This document shows positions 36,987 to 46,531 of a stretch of 50,736 nt of DNA, piece after piece; positions within the stretch are counted from its first letter, which is position 1; each line of letters starts with the position of its first letter. The notes beneath the pieces were generated by a model, which was given only the letters and a program-made list of their open reading frames with translations, was not told where the DNA came from and made no database searches. The DNA comes from Baaleninema simplex PCC 7105 (lineage in GTDB: Bacteria; Cyanobacteriota; Cyanobacteriia; Cyanobacteriales; Geitlerinemataceae): contig NZ_KB235958.1 in assembly GCF_000332355.1 (NCBI RefSeq), forward strand, positions 30,001 to 80,736, written 5' to 3'. The position numbers and the translations under genes were made by a program.

Positions 36987-39900
36987 ATGAATAGCGCCTT
37001 CCTCGATCGACTCCACAGTCCCGAGCGTCCCGTTCTCGTGTTCGACGGCGCAATGGGAACCAACCTACAAGTGCAGAACCTCACCGCCGACGACTTTGGC
37101 GGCCCCGAATACGAAGGCTGTAACGAATACCTCGTTCACACGAAACCCGACGCTGTCGCTACCGTTCACCGCGCCTTCCTCGAAGCCGGTGCCGACGTCA
37201 TCGAAACTGACACCTTCGGCGGAACCCCAGTCGTCCTCGCCGAATACGACCTGGCTAACAAAGCTTACGACCTCAACAAAGCCGCCGCCAAACTGGCCAA
37301 AGACATCACCGCCGAATACTCTACCCCCGACAAACCTCGCTTCGCCGCCGGGTCAATGGGGCCTGGAACCAAACTCCCTACCCTGGGACATATCGACTTC
37401 GACACCCTCCGCAACGCCTACACCGTCCAAGCCGAAGGACTCTACGACGGTGGTGTAGACCTATTTCTCGTCGAAACCTGCCAAGACGTTCTGCAAATCA
37501 AAGCCGCACTCAACGCGATCGAAGACGTCTTCGCCAAAAAAGGCGATCGCCGTCCCATTATGGTTTCCGTCACTATGGAACAGTTCGGAACCATGCTCGT
37601 CGGTTCCGAAATCGGCGCGGCGTTGACCATCCTCGAACCCTACAATATCGATATCCTGGGTCTCAACTGCGCCACCGGCCCCGACTTGATGAAAGACCAC
37701 ATCCGGTACTTATCGGAACATTCCCCCTTCGTGGTTTCCTGCATCCCCAACGCCGGACTTCCCGAAAACGTCGGCGGTCAAGCGCACTACAAACTCACCC
37801 CCCTCGAACTGAAGATGTCCCTGATGCACTTTATCGAGGACTTAGGCGTGCAAATTATCGGCGGATGCTGCGGAACCCGACCCGAACACATCGCCGCCTT
37901 AGCTGAGATTTCCAAAACTCTCCATCCCAAAGACCGAAAACCGAACTACGAACCCTCGGCGGCCTCGATTTACAATACCCAAACCTACGAACAGGACAAC
38001 TCCTTCCTGATCGTTGGCGAACGCCTCAACGCCAGCGGGTCGAAAAAAGCCAGAACCCTCCTCAATAACGAAGATTGGGACGGGTTGATAGCCTTAGCGA
38101 GAGCGCAGGAAAAAGAAGGCGCTCAAATTCTAGACGTTAACGTGGACTATGTGGGACGCGACGGCGTGCGCGATATGCACGAATTGGTCTCGCGTTTGGT
38201 GAATAACGTCAAACTTCCGTTGATGCTGGACTCGACGGAGTGGGAGAAAATGGAAGCGGGGTTGAAAGTCGCCGGAGGTAAATGCCTTCTCAACTCCACC
38301 AACTACGAAGATGGCGAACCGCGATTTTATAAAGTTTTAGAACTGGCCAAAAAATACGGTGCGGGAATTGTCGTCGGCACCATCGACGAAGACGGGATGG
38401 CGCGAACCGCCGAGAAAAAATTCGAGATTGCCAAACGCGCTTATTACGCCGCCATTGAATACGGAATTCCGGCGCGAGAAATCTTTTTCGACCCCCTGGC
38501 ACTTCCCATTTCGACGGGGATTGAAGAAGACCGAGAAAACGGAAAAGCCACCATTGAATCCATTCGCCGAATTCGCGAAGAGCTTCCAGAGTGTCATATT
38601 ACCCTCGGCGTTTCAAACATCTCGTTCGGCTTGAACGCCGCCGCGCGACAAGTCCTCAACTCCGTCTTTCTCCACGATGCAATGGAAGTCGGATTGGATT
38701 CGGCGATCGTCAGCGCCAGTAAGATTTTACCCTTGGCGAAAATCGATTCCGAACACCAAAAAATCTGTCGCGATCTTATTTACGATCGCCGCGAATTCGA
38801 CGGAGACGTTTGCACCTACGATCCCCTCGGTGTCCTCACCACCCTCTTTGAAGGGAAATCGGCGAAGAAAACCAAACAAATCGACGAAAACCTTCCTATC
38901 GAAGAACGGTTAAAACAACATATCATCGATGGCGAACGGATCGGCTTAGAGGAATCCCTGGAAACTGCACTCAAACAGTATCCACCACTCGAAATTATTA
39001 ACGTTTTCCTCCTCGATGGCATGAAAGTCGTCGGCGAGTTGTTTGGTTCCGGACAAATGCAGCTTCCGTTTGTGTTGCAGTCGGCGCAAACCATGAAAGC
39101 GGCGGTGGCGTATCTCGAGCCTTACATGGATAAAGAAGACGCTGACGACAGCGGAAAAGGCATCTTCTTAATCGCCACTGTAAAAGGGGACGTTCACGAC
39201 ATTGGTAAAAACCTCGTCGATATTATCCTCTCGAACAACGGCTACAAAGTCGTCAACCTCGGCATCAAACAACCCGTTGAAAACATCATTCGTGCCTACC
39301 GCGAACACAACGCCGACTGTATTGCCATGAGTGGGTTGTTAGTGAAATCTACTGCCTTCATGAAAGACAATTTAGAAGTCTTCAACGAAGAAGGCATTAC
39401 CGTCCCCGTGATTCTCGGCGGTGCAGCGTTGACACCAAAATTCGTCAATGAAGATTGTCAGAATTCCTATAAAGGACGAGTGGTTTACGGAAAAGATGCT
39501 TTTGCTGACTTACACTTTATGGACAAGTTAATGCCAGCAAAGGCGGATGGCAATTGGGACGATTTGAAAGGCTTCTTAAACGAAGAAAACGGTAAAGCTG
39601 AAGTCGTCAAAACCACAGACGCTGCTGCGAAGAAGTCAGACCAAGAAAAAACCCAAGCCGCCGAACCCATCGAAGTCGATACGCGACGTTCCGAAGCGGT
39701 GGATGTGGATATTGCACGTCCGAAACCGCCGTTTTGGGGAACGAAAATCCTGCAACCGGAAGACATTCCCCTTGAGGAACTCTACTGGTATTTGGACTTA
39801 CAAGCCTTGATTGCGGGTCAGTGGCAATTTCGCAAACCTCGCGAACAGTCTCGGGAAGAGTACGACGCGTTTTTACAAGAAACGGTTTATCCGATTTTGG

Positions 39901-40535
39901 ACACCTGGAAAAAACGAATCCTCGAGGAAAACTTGCTGCACCCTCAGCTCGTTTACGGCTATTTCCCCTGTCAATCGGAAGGAAACTCGCTGCATCTCTA
40001 TAAACCCGAAGACGCGGAATCGGGACAGTTAACCGAACCCGTCGCTACCTTTACCTTCCCCCGTCAGAAATCGATGCGTCGTCTGTGTATTGCGGACTTT
40101 TTCGCGCCGAAAGAAAGCGGACAAATCGATGTCTTTCCGATGCAAGCGGTGACAGTGGGTCATATTGCCACAGAATTCGCAAACAAACTGTTTGCCGCGA
40201 ACGAGTACACCGATTATTTGTACTATCACGGGATGGCGGTTCAGGTGGCGGAAGCGATGGCGGAATGGATTCACGCGAAGATTCGCCGCGAGTTAGGGTA
40301 CGGACATTTGGAACCGGACAACGTTCGGGATGTTTTGGCGCAACGCCACCAGGGTTCGCGATACAGTTTTGGCTATCCTGCGTGTCCGAAGGTTTCCGAT
40401 CAATACCGTCAGTTGGAGTTGATGGGAGTCGATCGCATCGGAATGTATATGGACGAAAGCGAACAGTTATATCCGGAACAGTCTACCACCGCGTTTGTGG
40501 TCTATCATCCGATTGCGAAATACTTCAGCGCCTAG
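36987..40535 (+). CDS. metH: Cobalamin-dependent methionine synthase
   Basis: MetH transfers a methyl group from methyltetrahydrofolate via cobalamin to homocysteine. 1,182 residues from ATG 36987, which gives the usual [20 protein letters not shown] start; a GTG four codons earlier is possible. Four modules are visible. The homocysteine domain has zinc cysteines in GLNCATGP and GGCCGTRP (near 293). The folate domain has [15 protein letters not shown] and the (D/N)VNVDY-like segment. The B12 domain has [14 protein letters not shown], whose His (near 737) binds cobalt. The C-terminal AdoMet reactivation domain has [15 protein letters not shown]. All are complete. No cobalamin riboswitch is recognisable in the 250-bp upstream gap. 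Confidence 0.97.
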   Translation: MNSAFLDRLHSPERPVLVFDGAMGTNLQVQNLTADDFGGPEYEGCNEYLVHTKPDAVATVHRAFLEAGADVIETDTFGGTPVVLAEYDLANKAYDLNKAAAKLAKDITAEYSTPDKPRFAAGSMGPGTKLPTLGHIDFDTLRNAYTVQAEGLYDGGVDLFLVETCQDVLQIKAALNAIEDVFAKKGDRRPIMVSVTMEQFGTMLVGSEIGAALTILEPYNIDILGLNCATGPDLMKDHIRYLSEHSPFVVSCIPNAGLPENVGGQAHYKLTPLELKMSLMHFIEDLGVQIIGGCCGTRPEHIAALAEISKTLHPKDRKPNYEPSAASIYNTQTYEQDNSFLIVGERLNASGSKKARTLLNNEDWDGLIALARAQEKEGAQILDVNVDYVGRDGVRDMHELVSRLVNNVKLPLMLDSTEWEKMEAGLKVAGGKCLLNSTNYEDGEPRFYKVLELAKKYGAGIVVGTIDEDGMARTAEKKFEIAKRAYYAAIEYGIPAREIFFDPLALPISTGIEEDRENGKATIESIRRIREELPECHITLGVSNISFGLNAAARQVLNSVFLHDAMEVGLDSAIVSASKILPLAKIDSEHQKICRDLIYDRREFDGDVCTYDPLGVLTTLFEGKSAKKTKQIDENLPIEERLKQHIIDGERIGLEESLETALKQYPPLEIINVFLLDGMKVVGELFGSGQMQLPFVLQSAQTMKAAVAYLEPYMDKEDADDSGKGIFLIATVKGDVHDIGKNLVDIILSNNGYKVVNLGIKQPVENIIRAYREHNADCIAMSGLLVKSTAFMKDNLEVFNEEGITVPVILGGAALTPKFVNEDCQNSYKGRVVYGKDAFADLHFMDKLMPAKADGNWDDLKGFLNEENGKAEVVKTTDAAAKKSDQEKTQAAEPIEVDTRRSEAVDVDIARPKPPFWGTKILQPEDIPLEELYWYLDLQALIAGQWQFRKPREQSREEYDAFLQETVYPILDTWKKRILEENLLHPQLVYGYFPCQSEGNSLHLYKPEDAESGQLTEPVATFTFPRQKSMRRLCIADFFAPKESGQIDVFPMQAVTVGHIATEFANKLFAANEYTDYLYYHGMAVQVAEAMAEWIHAKIRRELGYGHLEPDNVRDVLAQRHQGSRYSFGYPACPKVSDQYRQLELMGVDRIGMYMDESEQLYPEQSTTAFVVYHPIAKYFSA

Positions 40536-40554
40536 GCGTTTTTCGTTTGAGTTT

Positions 40555-40582
40555 CCAGGGCGATCTTTAACGATCGTCCTGG
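40555..40582. terminator. Hairpin after metH
   Basis: CCAGGGCGATC and GATCGTCCTGG pair over 11 bp (one G-T) around a 6-nt loop, 20 bp after the metH stop. No long T-run follows, so it may act as a weak or bidirectional terminator. Confidence 0.5.
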
Positions 40583-40604
40583 CATTCTATCGAGCTTTTG
40601 TATT

Positions 40605-40946
40605 ATGTTTGTTGTTATGAAAATTGAGGAAATCAAGTCGAAAGTTAAAGCTCGACAATATGTTTATACCTCTCATGGAGATACCGAACGTAAAGCAGAT
40701 GGATTAATGGTTAGTCAAGTTCGAGAAGCTATCTTAAATGGAGAAATCTTAGAACAGTATCCAGATACAGGACGAGGAGAAAGTTGCTTGATTTTGGGAT
40801 TTGCAAACAAAATCCCTATTCATATTGTTTGTGGATGGCGTGGTAAAAAAGTTGCAATTATTACAGTTTATATTCCTCGTCCACCTAATTTTTTGAATTC
40901 CCAGATTCGATCGAAAGGAGAAACCAATGGCGAAAGTGAGATGTAA
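40605..40946 (+). CDS. DUF4258 protein (probable toxin of a TA-like pair)
   Basis: 113 residues; an internal ATG at 40617 would give 109. DUF4258 has a small RelE/BrnT-like fold and is often found with a YgiT/MqsA-type zinc-finger partner. Seen here: a basic N-terminus, YTSHGDTERKADGLMVSQV (histidine in the HxxER-type motif), GRGESCLILGF and HIVCGWRGKKVAIITVYIP, the closing strands of the family. It overlaps the zinc-finger gene by 20 bp, so the two are translationally coupled. Toxin-first order is the MqsRA arrangement. Base composition is more AT-rich than metH, fitting acquired DNA. Confidence 0.75.
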   Translation: MFVVMKIEEIKSKVKARQYVYTSHGDTERKADGLMVSQVREAILNGEILEQYPDTGRGESCLILGFANKIPIHIVCGWRGKKVAIITVYIPRPPNFLNSQIRSKGETNGESEM

Positions 40947-41181
40947 CAGTTGCGGAAGTTCTAGATTTGAAGAACGAAAAGTTGACTACCTTTACAGTCA
41001 TCAAGGCAAATATCTAATCGTCCAAAATACACCTGTAGAAGTGTGTTTAGATTGTGGGATGATGTACTATGACGGTGCAGTGCTTGAAGATATTGAAGAA
41101 CAGTTTTTATCGATTTACGAAGGAAATAAAGAGCCAGAGAGCTACATCAAGATTCCTACACAAACCTATTGCAAGCCATAA
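40927..41181 (+). CDS. YgiT-type zinc-finger protein (probable antitoxin)
   Basis: 84 residues. Two CXXC pairs (RCNSCGSS and EVCLDCGMMYY) form the YgiT/MqsA N-terminal zinc finger. The helix-turn-helix domain of full MqsA is absent, so this is the short form that usually pairs with DUF4258 proteins. ATG 40927 overlaps the upstream gene, with GAAAGGAG just before it. Proposed role: neutralise the DUF4258 partner. Confidence 0.8.
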   Translation: MAKVRCNSCGSSRFEERKVDYLYSHQGKYLIVQNTPVEVCLDCGMMYYDGAVLEDIEEQFLSIYEGNKEPESYIKIPTQTYCKP

Positions 41182-41189
41182 CAAACCCC

Positions 41190-41561
41190 ATGAACTACAT
41201 CCCACTCGTCGCGCGTATTTGCCTCGCTACCATCTTTCTGAGAGCGGGAATCAGTAAAATTATGGGATTTGCTGCAACCGCTCAAATGATGGGCGATCGC
41301 GGGTTGCCGATCCCGGAAGTGCTGCTCGTCGGAACCATCGTGTTTCAACTCCTTGGCGGCTTGTCCCTGGTTCTCGGGTACAAAGTTCGCATCGGCGTCG
41401 TTTTATTAATTCTGTTTCTCATCCCCGCCACGATCGTCTTTCACAATCCCACCGATCCCGAACAAACCACCGCGTTTTTCAAAAATCTCGGGTTACTGGG
41501 TGGGTTGTTGATGGCGTTTTATTTCGGTTCGGGACCGGTGAGTTTGGATCGCGGGCGGTAA
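41190..41561 (+). CDS. DoxX family membrane protein
   Basis: 123 residues from ATG 41190 with four membrane helices. Conserved DoxX features: LVARICLATIFLRAGISKIMGF, QMMGDRGLPIPEVLL, GGLSLVLGYKVRIGVVLLILFLIPATIVFH and the C-terminal LLGGLLMAFYFGSGPVSLD. DoxX proteins are small quinone- or thiol-linked membrane proteins of diverse roles. It begins 8 bp after the zinc-finger gene but is probably an unrelated chromosomal gene. Confidence 0.9.
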   Translation: MNYIPLVARICLATIFLRAGISKIMGFAATAQMMGDRGLPIPEVLLVGTIVFQLLGGLSLVLGYKVRIGVVLLILFLIPATIVFHNPTDPEQTTAFFKNLGLLGGLLMAFYFGSGPVSLDRGR

Positions 41562-41568
41562 CTGTCGT

Positions 41569-42075
41569 TTAATACAGCCAACTTCGATAGTCTGGCGAGG
41601 CGTCTTTCATGTCTTCGTACAGCCAAACCATGCGATCGAGAAACCAAAACTTCCCGCATAAGACGAGACAAGTTCCCAGCAGTACGCTCCAAAGATTCAA
41701 CACCACCAACCCCCAAACCAGGAAGGGAAGCCCCAACGCTGAAATGCTGTTGAGGACGTTGGGTGCGTTGCGGTGGTGGCGAGGAACGGGGATTTCGTCG
41801 CGGTTGAGCCACACTCGCTCGCCGAGAACGGCTTTTGACGCCCAGTTATCCGTAGAGGCGGGTTTCTCGAACAGGCGGGGATTAAACCACATCCAGAATA
41901 GGGATAACGCCACCGGAACCATCGCCCACCACCCCAGCCATACCCGACTCCAAATCGCCGCGACGAGCAAGGGTAGAACTGTGGTTCGAGTCCAAACGCT
42001 CCAGGGGTTGGCGTGTCGCTGCCACACCGTCTCGCTCATGCTGAAGGTTTGGGCAATCCGCTGTTCGAGGTTCAT
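41569..42075 (-). CDS. DUF6653 family membrane protein
   Basis: 168 residues from ATG 42075. The family signature follows the start (MSETVWQRHANPWSVWTR). Four membrane helices come in two pairs (about 33-65 and 122-150), joined by a soluble loop (FNPRLFEKPASTDNWASKAV, LGERVWLNRDEIPVPRHH). It resembles DUF6653 proteins of cyanobacteria and haloarchaea; function unknown. Converges on the DoxX gene with an 8-bp gap. Confidence 0.75.
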   Translation of the reverse strand: MNLEQRIAQTFSMSETVWQRHANPWSVWTRTTVLPLLVAAIWSRVWLGWWAMVPVALSLFWMWFNPRLFEKPASTDNWASKAVLGERVWLNRDEIPVPRHHRNAPNVLNSISALGLPFLVWGLVVLNLWSVLLGTCLVLCGKFWFLDRMVWLYEDMKDASPDYRSWLY

Positions 42076-42194
42076 GGTTGCTGATGGCTCTCGATAAGAG
42101 GTTGCTTTTACGGTAGCAAACGGCAACGGCGAACTTGACGCGAGGAGCGATCGGCTAAATTGGAACTATCGCCACACCCGGACAATTCCCGACG

Positions 42195-44888
42195 ATGGTT
42201 CAACTTCCCAAACCCGCTCAAATTCTCGTTCAATGGTTCCCCTCCGGATTGTTTGGAGGCTTGGCCGTTCACTCCGCCATTGCTGGCGATATCCGAGAGG
42301 CTGTCATTTCGACGGCGATCGCTGCTGCGGGTTCCATCTGGGCGAGTTACAGCAAAGGCTTCATGGAAACGATGGAGAAGGGGGCGAACGAACGGGGACA
42401 ACGCACAGCGGAACAGATACTCATCGCCACCGACAAGCTCCCCGGAAAGCTGAAATGGAAGCTGTCGGGATTCCTCGGGAAGTATTACAACAGCCTCATC
42501 GACTACTACTGCGAACTGAAAACCGAGGGATTTAACGTCGGGTTGCCCGTGTTGGATTTAGAGGATGTCTTCGTTCCGTTGCGGGTGGTGCAGGAAATCC
42601 CGCGAAACGTACCGGGAGGTGTGGTGACGCGCCAACCTGTAACCTTGCCAGGTGAAGGCGAAACCCAGCAACTTTGGGATTTTTTGAGGGAAAGTCAAAA
42701 AACCCGAAGCTATCGCCGTATTGCGGTACTTGCGCCGCCGGGTTCGGGGAAAACGACGCTACTCCAGCACGTTACGCTGATTTACGCTCTGAAAAAACAC
42801 GGCAAACACAACGCGCCGAAACGGGTTCCGGTGTTGATGCGGATGCGGGACGTGCGAGATCGCCTCGTGCAGTCAAAACCGCCCAATTTACCGCAATTGA
42901 TTCGAGAGCGAGTTAAAAAATTACCCGCCTGCGAAACCTTAGAACCGCCTGCGGGGTATTTCGAGAACCTGCTGCGAAACGGGCAGTGTTTGGTGATGTT
43001 GGACGGGTTGGACGAGGTGGCGGATGTTAAAGAACGCCAGACGGTGAGCGATTGGGTTAACAAACAGATGCAGCGATATTCCAACGCGACGTTCGTACTG
43101 TCGTCTCGTCCCCACGGCTTCGAGGGGGAACGTCTCAACCACGTGGGAATTGTGCTGGAGGTGCAACCGTTTAACCTGGAACAGATTCGGCAGTTCGTGC
43201 AGTCTTGGTATCGACAAACGGAGATTCGCCAGCGAGGGGGACGAGATACGCCTGCGGTGAGAGCCGATGCGAAGGAAAAAGCGGACAATCTCATCGAGGC
43301 GTTGCTGTTGAATCCCGCGATTCGCAGGATGGCGAGCAATCCGCTTTTGGTGACGATGATTGCCACGGTTCACGCCTTGGGGAACGCACTACCGAGGCGA
43401 CGGGTGGAACTGTATCGAGAAATTTGTGATGTGTTGTTGGGGCGGCGACTGTATGCGAAACGGTTGAAGTTACCACTCGAACCGGAACAGAATCAGAGAA
43501 TTTTACAAGTGCTGGCGTTGGCGTTGATGGAAAAGGGTAAACCGACGTTTGAGTTGAAAGCAGTAGAACCGCTGATTCAAGAACAGTTAGCGAAAACCAG
43601 CGGACAGACATTAACGCCAGCACAGTGGGTGAAGGGGATTAAAGAAGATGTGGGTTTGTTGGTTGAGAAAACGATCGGCAGCTATGAATTCGCCCATTTA
43701 AGCTTTCAGGAATACTTGGCAGCAGTTCAAGTCAAAGAACTGAAGCAAGAAAATCTTCTGCTGCAAAATTTTGAGGATTCGTTTTGGGCGGAAGCCATTC
43801 GACTGTATGCCGCACAAAGTAACGTGTCAAATTTAATTCAATACGCGATCGACAATCAAAACGTCCAAACCTTGAGCTTAGCTTACGATTGTTTGGAAGA
43901 AGGTCGAGAAGTCAATCCGCAGGTGAGACGGAAAATTGAAGAAATCCTAGAAACCGGTTTGTGTTCTGACAATCCAGAAATTGCAGCAATGGCAGCGATT
44001 GTCATGCTATCGCGCCGTTTAAATCGCTTGCTGGAAGATGACGCTGGACTCGCGATCGATTTGTGCTATCTCAATCAAGCGGAGTATCAATTTTTAATTC
44101 ATCAAGGGGACGAAAGCGAAAATAGAGCTGCTTTAACTTTGGAGATGACTCCAGCAGAAGCAAAGAAACCGGCTACCCCGATTGAATATGCCCTCGTCTC
44201 GCAAGCATTAACTCGTTTAAACCAACAGGATTTGCAGTCAGAACAACAAGAAGAGGGAAGTTTTTATTATTATCGACTGCCGACAAGTGAGGAACTATCG
44301 TGTTACCCGGCTAGACATTATCGAAATTTAGCCTGTTGGACAGAGAAAGATTTCGAGACGGGATCGCAGTCCAAAGGAATTCGCATTTTACGAGAGAAAA
44401 TTCCAAAGAAATATGAAACACTGGCGAACTATCTCGCGGCGGGAGCATGGGAAGAGGCAGATAACGAAACACTTGCGGTGATGCTAAAAGCTGCCAATCG
44501 AGAAAGAGAAGGCTATCTAGATAAAGAGTCGATCGAGAATTTTCCCTGTGAAGACCTGCGTGCGATCGATCGACTTTGGGTATACTACAGTAGTAGGCGC
44601 TTCGGTTTTAGCGTTCAGAAGCGAATTTACGAGGAAGTCGGAAAAGACTGGAGTAAGTTGTACGATCGGGTCGGTTGGAATTCTGTACGATATGTGGTGG
44701 ATGCCCCTGTGGGACATCTCCCTTCATCTCCCTTGTGTGGGACATCTCCCTTCATCTCCCTTACTTCAGTATATCCGAGTGGTCTCTCGCGCACATTTCG
44801 AAGCCGCATTGCGGGGGGTCTCTCGCGCGCGTACACCATTAGGCGTGGTACGGCGGGTTGTACTCTTCTCTCGCGCAGCGACTTGTAA
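42195..44888 (+). CDS. NACHT (STAND) NTPase with C-terminal GUN4 domain, frame-shifted end
   Basis: 897 residues. The N-terminal ~60 residues are hydrophobic (LFGGLAVHSAIAGDI, STAIAAAGSIWAS) and may insert in a membrane. The NACHT module starts near 175 with Walker A VLAPPGSGKTTLL (about 178-190), Walker B VMLDGLDEV (near 266) and sensor VLSSRPHGF. A winged-helix/helical arm follows (SYEFAHLSFQEYLAA), then a linker. The GUN4 domain is about 738 onward: LAAGAWEEADNETLAVMLKA, FPCEDLRAIDRLWVYYSS, RFGFSVQKRIYEEVG, VGWN, DAPVGHLPS. GUN4 binds tetrapyrroles. After GHLPSSP the frame is wrong because of a 28-bp duplication (44708-44763); 51 residues of foreign reading follow. Such STAND proteins act as NLR-like switches, and many defend against phage. 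Confidence 0.9.
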   Translation: MVQLPKPAQILVQWFPSGLFGGLAVHSAIAGDIREAVISTAIAAAGSIWASYSKGFMETMEKGANERGQRTAEQILIATDKLPGKLKWKLSGFLGKYYNSLIDYYCELKTEGFNVGLPVLDLEDVFVPLRVVQEIPRNVPGGVVTRQPVTLPGEGETQQLWDFLRESQKTRSYRRIAVLAPPGSGKTTLLQHVTLIYALKKHGKHNAPKRVPVLMRMRDVRDRLVQSKPPNLPQLIRERVKKLPACETLEPPAGYFENLLRNGQCLVMLDGLDEVADVKERQTVSDWVNKQMQRYSNATFVLSSRPHGFEGERLNHVGIVLEVQPFNLEQIRQFVQSWYRQTEIRQRGGRDTPAVRADAKEKADNLIEALLLNPAIRRMASNPLLVTMIATVHALGNALPRRRVELYREICDVLLGRRLYAKRLKLPLEPEQNQRILQVLALALMEKGKPTFELKAVEPLIQEQLAKTSGQTLTPAQWVKGIKEDVGLLVEKTIGSYEFAHLSFQEYLAAVQVKELKQENLLLQNFEDSFWAEAIRLYAAQSNVSNLIQYAIDNQNVQTLSLAYDCLEEGREVNPQVRRKIEEILETGLCSDNPEIAAMAAIVMLSRRLNRLLEDDAGLAIDLCYLNQAEYQFLIHQGDESENRAALTLEMTPAEAKKPATPIEYALVSQALTRLNQQDLQSEQQEEGSFYYYRLPTSEELSCYPARHYRNLACWTEKDFETGSQSKGIRILREKIPKKYETLANYLAAGAWEEADNETLAVMLKAANREREGYLDKESIENFPCEDLRAIDRLWVYYSSRRFGFSVQKRIYEEVGKDWSKLYDRVGWNSVRYVVDAPVGHLPSSPLCGTSPFISLTSVYPSGLSRTFRSRIAGGLSRAYTIRRGTAGCTLLSRSDL
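44708..44763 (+). repeat. 28-bp tandem duplication that shifts the NACHT-GUN4 frame
   Basis: Units 44708-44735 and 44736-44763 differ only in the last base. Each unit itself holds CATCTCCCTT twice. 28 is not a multiple of three, so the copy moves the frame. With one unit removed the gene would read on to TAA at 44893-44895 and end LFSRAATCKL, a typical end of GUN4-effector proteins. Confidence 0.9.
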
Positions 44889-44895
44889 ACTGTAA

Positions 44896-45192
44896 CATAT
44901 AAGCGCCACAGCCGTTTGAGAAAAGTTTGAATTTACAGCTTCTCCGACGAGAAACTTAGTCTTTGCGCGTTTCCATACCTGGCACTCCCCCCTCTCTCTT
45001 CTCTTACTCTTCAAACTGTTGTGCGACAATCTTCGGGTCGTAACAGTTCGCCAACACGAACTGTTTGGCAACTTTACGAATTTCAGAATCGTTCGCTTCC
45101 CATCGATTCCAGGGAAGGCTCATTTGTCCCGGTGACACCTTCTTGTTTTGTCCGGTTACAATTTTAGAGAGTGCTGATAGAGGAAACTGGTT
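44896..45192. other. Gap between NACHT-GUN4 and the second toxin-antitoxin pair
   Basis: It holds no strong gene on the plus strand. On the minus strand there is one 39-codon frame (45004-45123, listed separately). A pyrimidine-rich run (CCCCCCTCTCTCTTCTCTTA) lies at 44989-45006. A possible promoter for the antitoxin gene is near 45160. Confidence 0.4.
45004..45123 (-). CDS. Possible 39-residue small protein or gene remnant
   Basis: The frame from ATG 45123 to TAA 45004 reads MSLPWNRWEANDSEIRKVAK and then QFVLANCYDPKIVAQQFEE. The frame is open further upstream (KIVTGQNKKVSPGQ). The amino-acid mix looks protein-like, not antisense noise, and could be the C-terminal stump of a longer lost gene. 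No family recognised and no good ribosome site. Confidence 0.3.
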   Translation of the reverse strand: MSLPWNRWEANDSEIRKVAKQFVLANCYDPKIVAQQFEE

Positions 45193-45507
45193 ATGGATTC
45201 GACGTTCGCAAAAGCCACGTCACAGTTCGATCGTCACGAAGTCGTTCGAGTTAGTATTACGGAATTTCGGGACAAATTCAGAGAAATTTTACAAGGAATC
45301 CGAGAAAACGACGATTGGGTTGTTCTGACAGAAGACGGAGAAGCTGTCGCCGCAACCATTTCTATAGAGGCGTTTGAGTTTTTCTTGCGGATGTACGAGC
45401 AAGTTGAGGATGAAATTGATTTAGCAGCCGTTCGGAAAGCGAAGGAAGAAAGTGATGACGGTGAGACGATGACGCTTGAGGAATTCAAACGCGAATTGGA
45501 TGACTAG
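45193..45507 (+). CDS. Phd/YefM-type antitoxin
   Basis: 104 residues. The core (about 19-75) has the Phd/YefM fold: VRVSITEFRDKFREILQGIR, WVVLTEDGEAVAATISIEAFE. The C-terminal tail is acidic and helical (DEIDLAAVRKAKEESDDGET, MTLEEFKRELDD), typical of the toxin-wrapping segment. It would bind the operator and neutralise the toxin encoded 9 bp downstream. Confidence 0.9.
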   Translation: MDSTFAKATSQFDRHEVVRVSITEFRDKFREILQGIRENDDWVVLTEDGEAVAATISIEAFEFFLRMYEQVEDEIDLAAVRKAKEESDDGETMTLEEFKRELDD

Positions 45508-45516
45508 GGTGCAGTT

Positions 45517-45777
45517 GTGAGCTATATTGTCGAGTTAAAAGCTGCTCCACAGCGACAGCTTAAAAAACTTGAAAAGCCGATTCGGAATCGAATCCTCAAA
45601 AAACTCGAAGCGTTAGCGATCGAACCTCGTCCCCCAGGGGTTAAAAAACTATCGGGAGAAGAGGAAACTTATCGAGTTCGAGTTGGTGACTATCGCATCA
45701 TCTATCAAATTTTCGATCGCATTTTGCGGGTTTCCGTGATTCAAGTTGGACACCGTCGAGAAATTTACAAAAAGTAA
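45517..45777 (+). CDS. RelE/ParE-family toxin
   Basis: 86 residues from GTG 45517. Classic RelE/ParE features: VELKAAPQRQLKKLEKPIRN, LEALAIEPRPPGVKKLSGEE, YRVRVGDYRIIYQIFDRILR and VGHRREIYKK with the closing basic residues. The likely activity is ribosome-dependent mRNA cleavage (RelE side), judged by RVGDYRIIY and the HRREIY end. It forms a bicistron with the upstream antitoxin. Confidence 0.93.
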   Translation: MSYIVELKAAPQRQLKKLEKPIRNRILKKLEALAIEPRPPGVKKLSGEEETYRVRVGDYRIIYQIFDRILRVSVIQVGHRREIYKK

Positions 45778-45869
45778 ATTCAATAAATTTCAATTTTTGC
45801 TGAATTTTTTTTGAATTTTAATTACATTTTTCAAAAATGTAAAATCAATAAAATCTTAAATCATTTGTT

Positions 45870-46460
45870 ATGAAAACTCCTACTCAAACCCGATATTATA
45901 CGCCGCAAGAATACCTCGAACTCGAAGAACAATCCGAGGACAAACACGAATATCGAGATGGGGAAATTGTGCCAATGGCAGGAGGGACAACCAATCACAA
46001 TAAAATTGCGTTGAACTTTTGTCGCCAATTTCCCCTCAGTATTGGTGACATCGATTACGAGGTGTATTTGGGAGAAGTCAAACTGTGGATTCCCAAATAT
46101 CGACAGTACACTTATCCCGATGTCATGGTCATTGAAGGGGAGCCGATTTACGAAGGAACGGGAACGACGACGGTTATTAATCCGACGTTAATTGTTGAGG
46201 TGTTGTCGAATTCAACGCGCAATTATGACCAAGGGGATAAGTTTGATTTCTATCGATCTCTCCCTCAGTTTCGCGAATATCTCCTCATCTGTCCGGACGA
46301 AGATCGCGTCAAACAGTTTTCTAAAACCTCGGAAAATCAATGGTTGCTGACGGAATATCGAAACCCCGAAGATGAAATTCAATTGAGAGCGATCGCGTTT
46401 CAGATTTCGCTACGGGAAATTTACCGACGAGTCAATGTTCGGGAAACCTCAAAAAATTGA
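45870..46460 (+). CDS. Uma2 family (DUF820) putative endonuclease
   Basis: 196 residues with a PD-(D/E)XK-like fold. Family marks: YYTPQEYLELEEQSEDKHEY, RDGEIVPMAGGTTNHNKIA, then YPDVMVIEGEP (catalytic Asp region), NPTLIVEVLSNSTRNYDQGD (Glu of the E-x-L motif) and KFDFYRSLPQFREYLLI. Uma2 proteins are very abundant in cyanobacteria; their role is still unclear, though a nuclease and mobile-element link is proposed. AT-rich upstream region. Confidence 0.92.
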   Translation: MKTPTQTRYYTPQEYLELEEQSEDKHEYRDGEIVPMAGGTTNHNKIALNFCRQFPLSIGDIDYEVYLGEVKLWIPKYRQYTYPDVMVIEGEPIYEGTGTTTVINPTLIVEVLSNSTRNYDQGDKFDFYRSLPQFREYLLICPDEDRVKQFSKTSENQWLLTEYRNPEDEIQLRAIAFQISLREIYRRVNVRETSKN

Positions 46461-46531
46461 TTCTGGCTCAAACTCCAAGGGTGGAAATCCTTGCAATTTC
46501 GCTTTGCTAAGGAGAGGTGTCGGCGGATGTC

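Noticed and set aside
44548-44895. A separate 115-codon gene overlapping the end of the NACHT-GUN4 gene
   Set aside because: Its last third is the original GUN4 C-terminal frame, exposed by the 28-bp duplication; the first part is a shadow.
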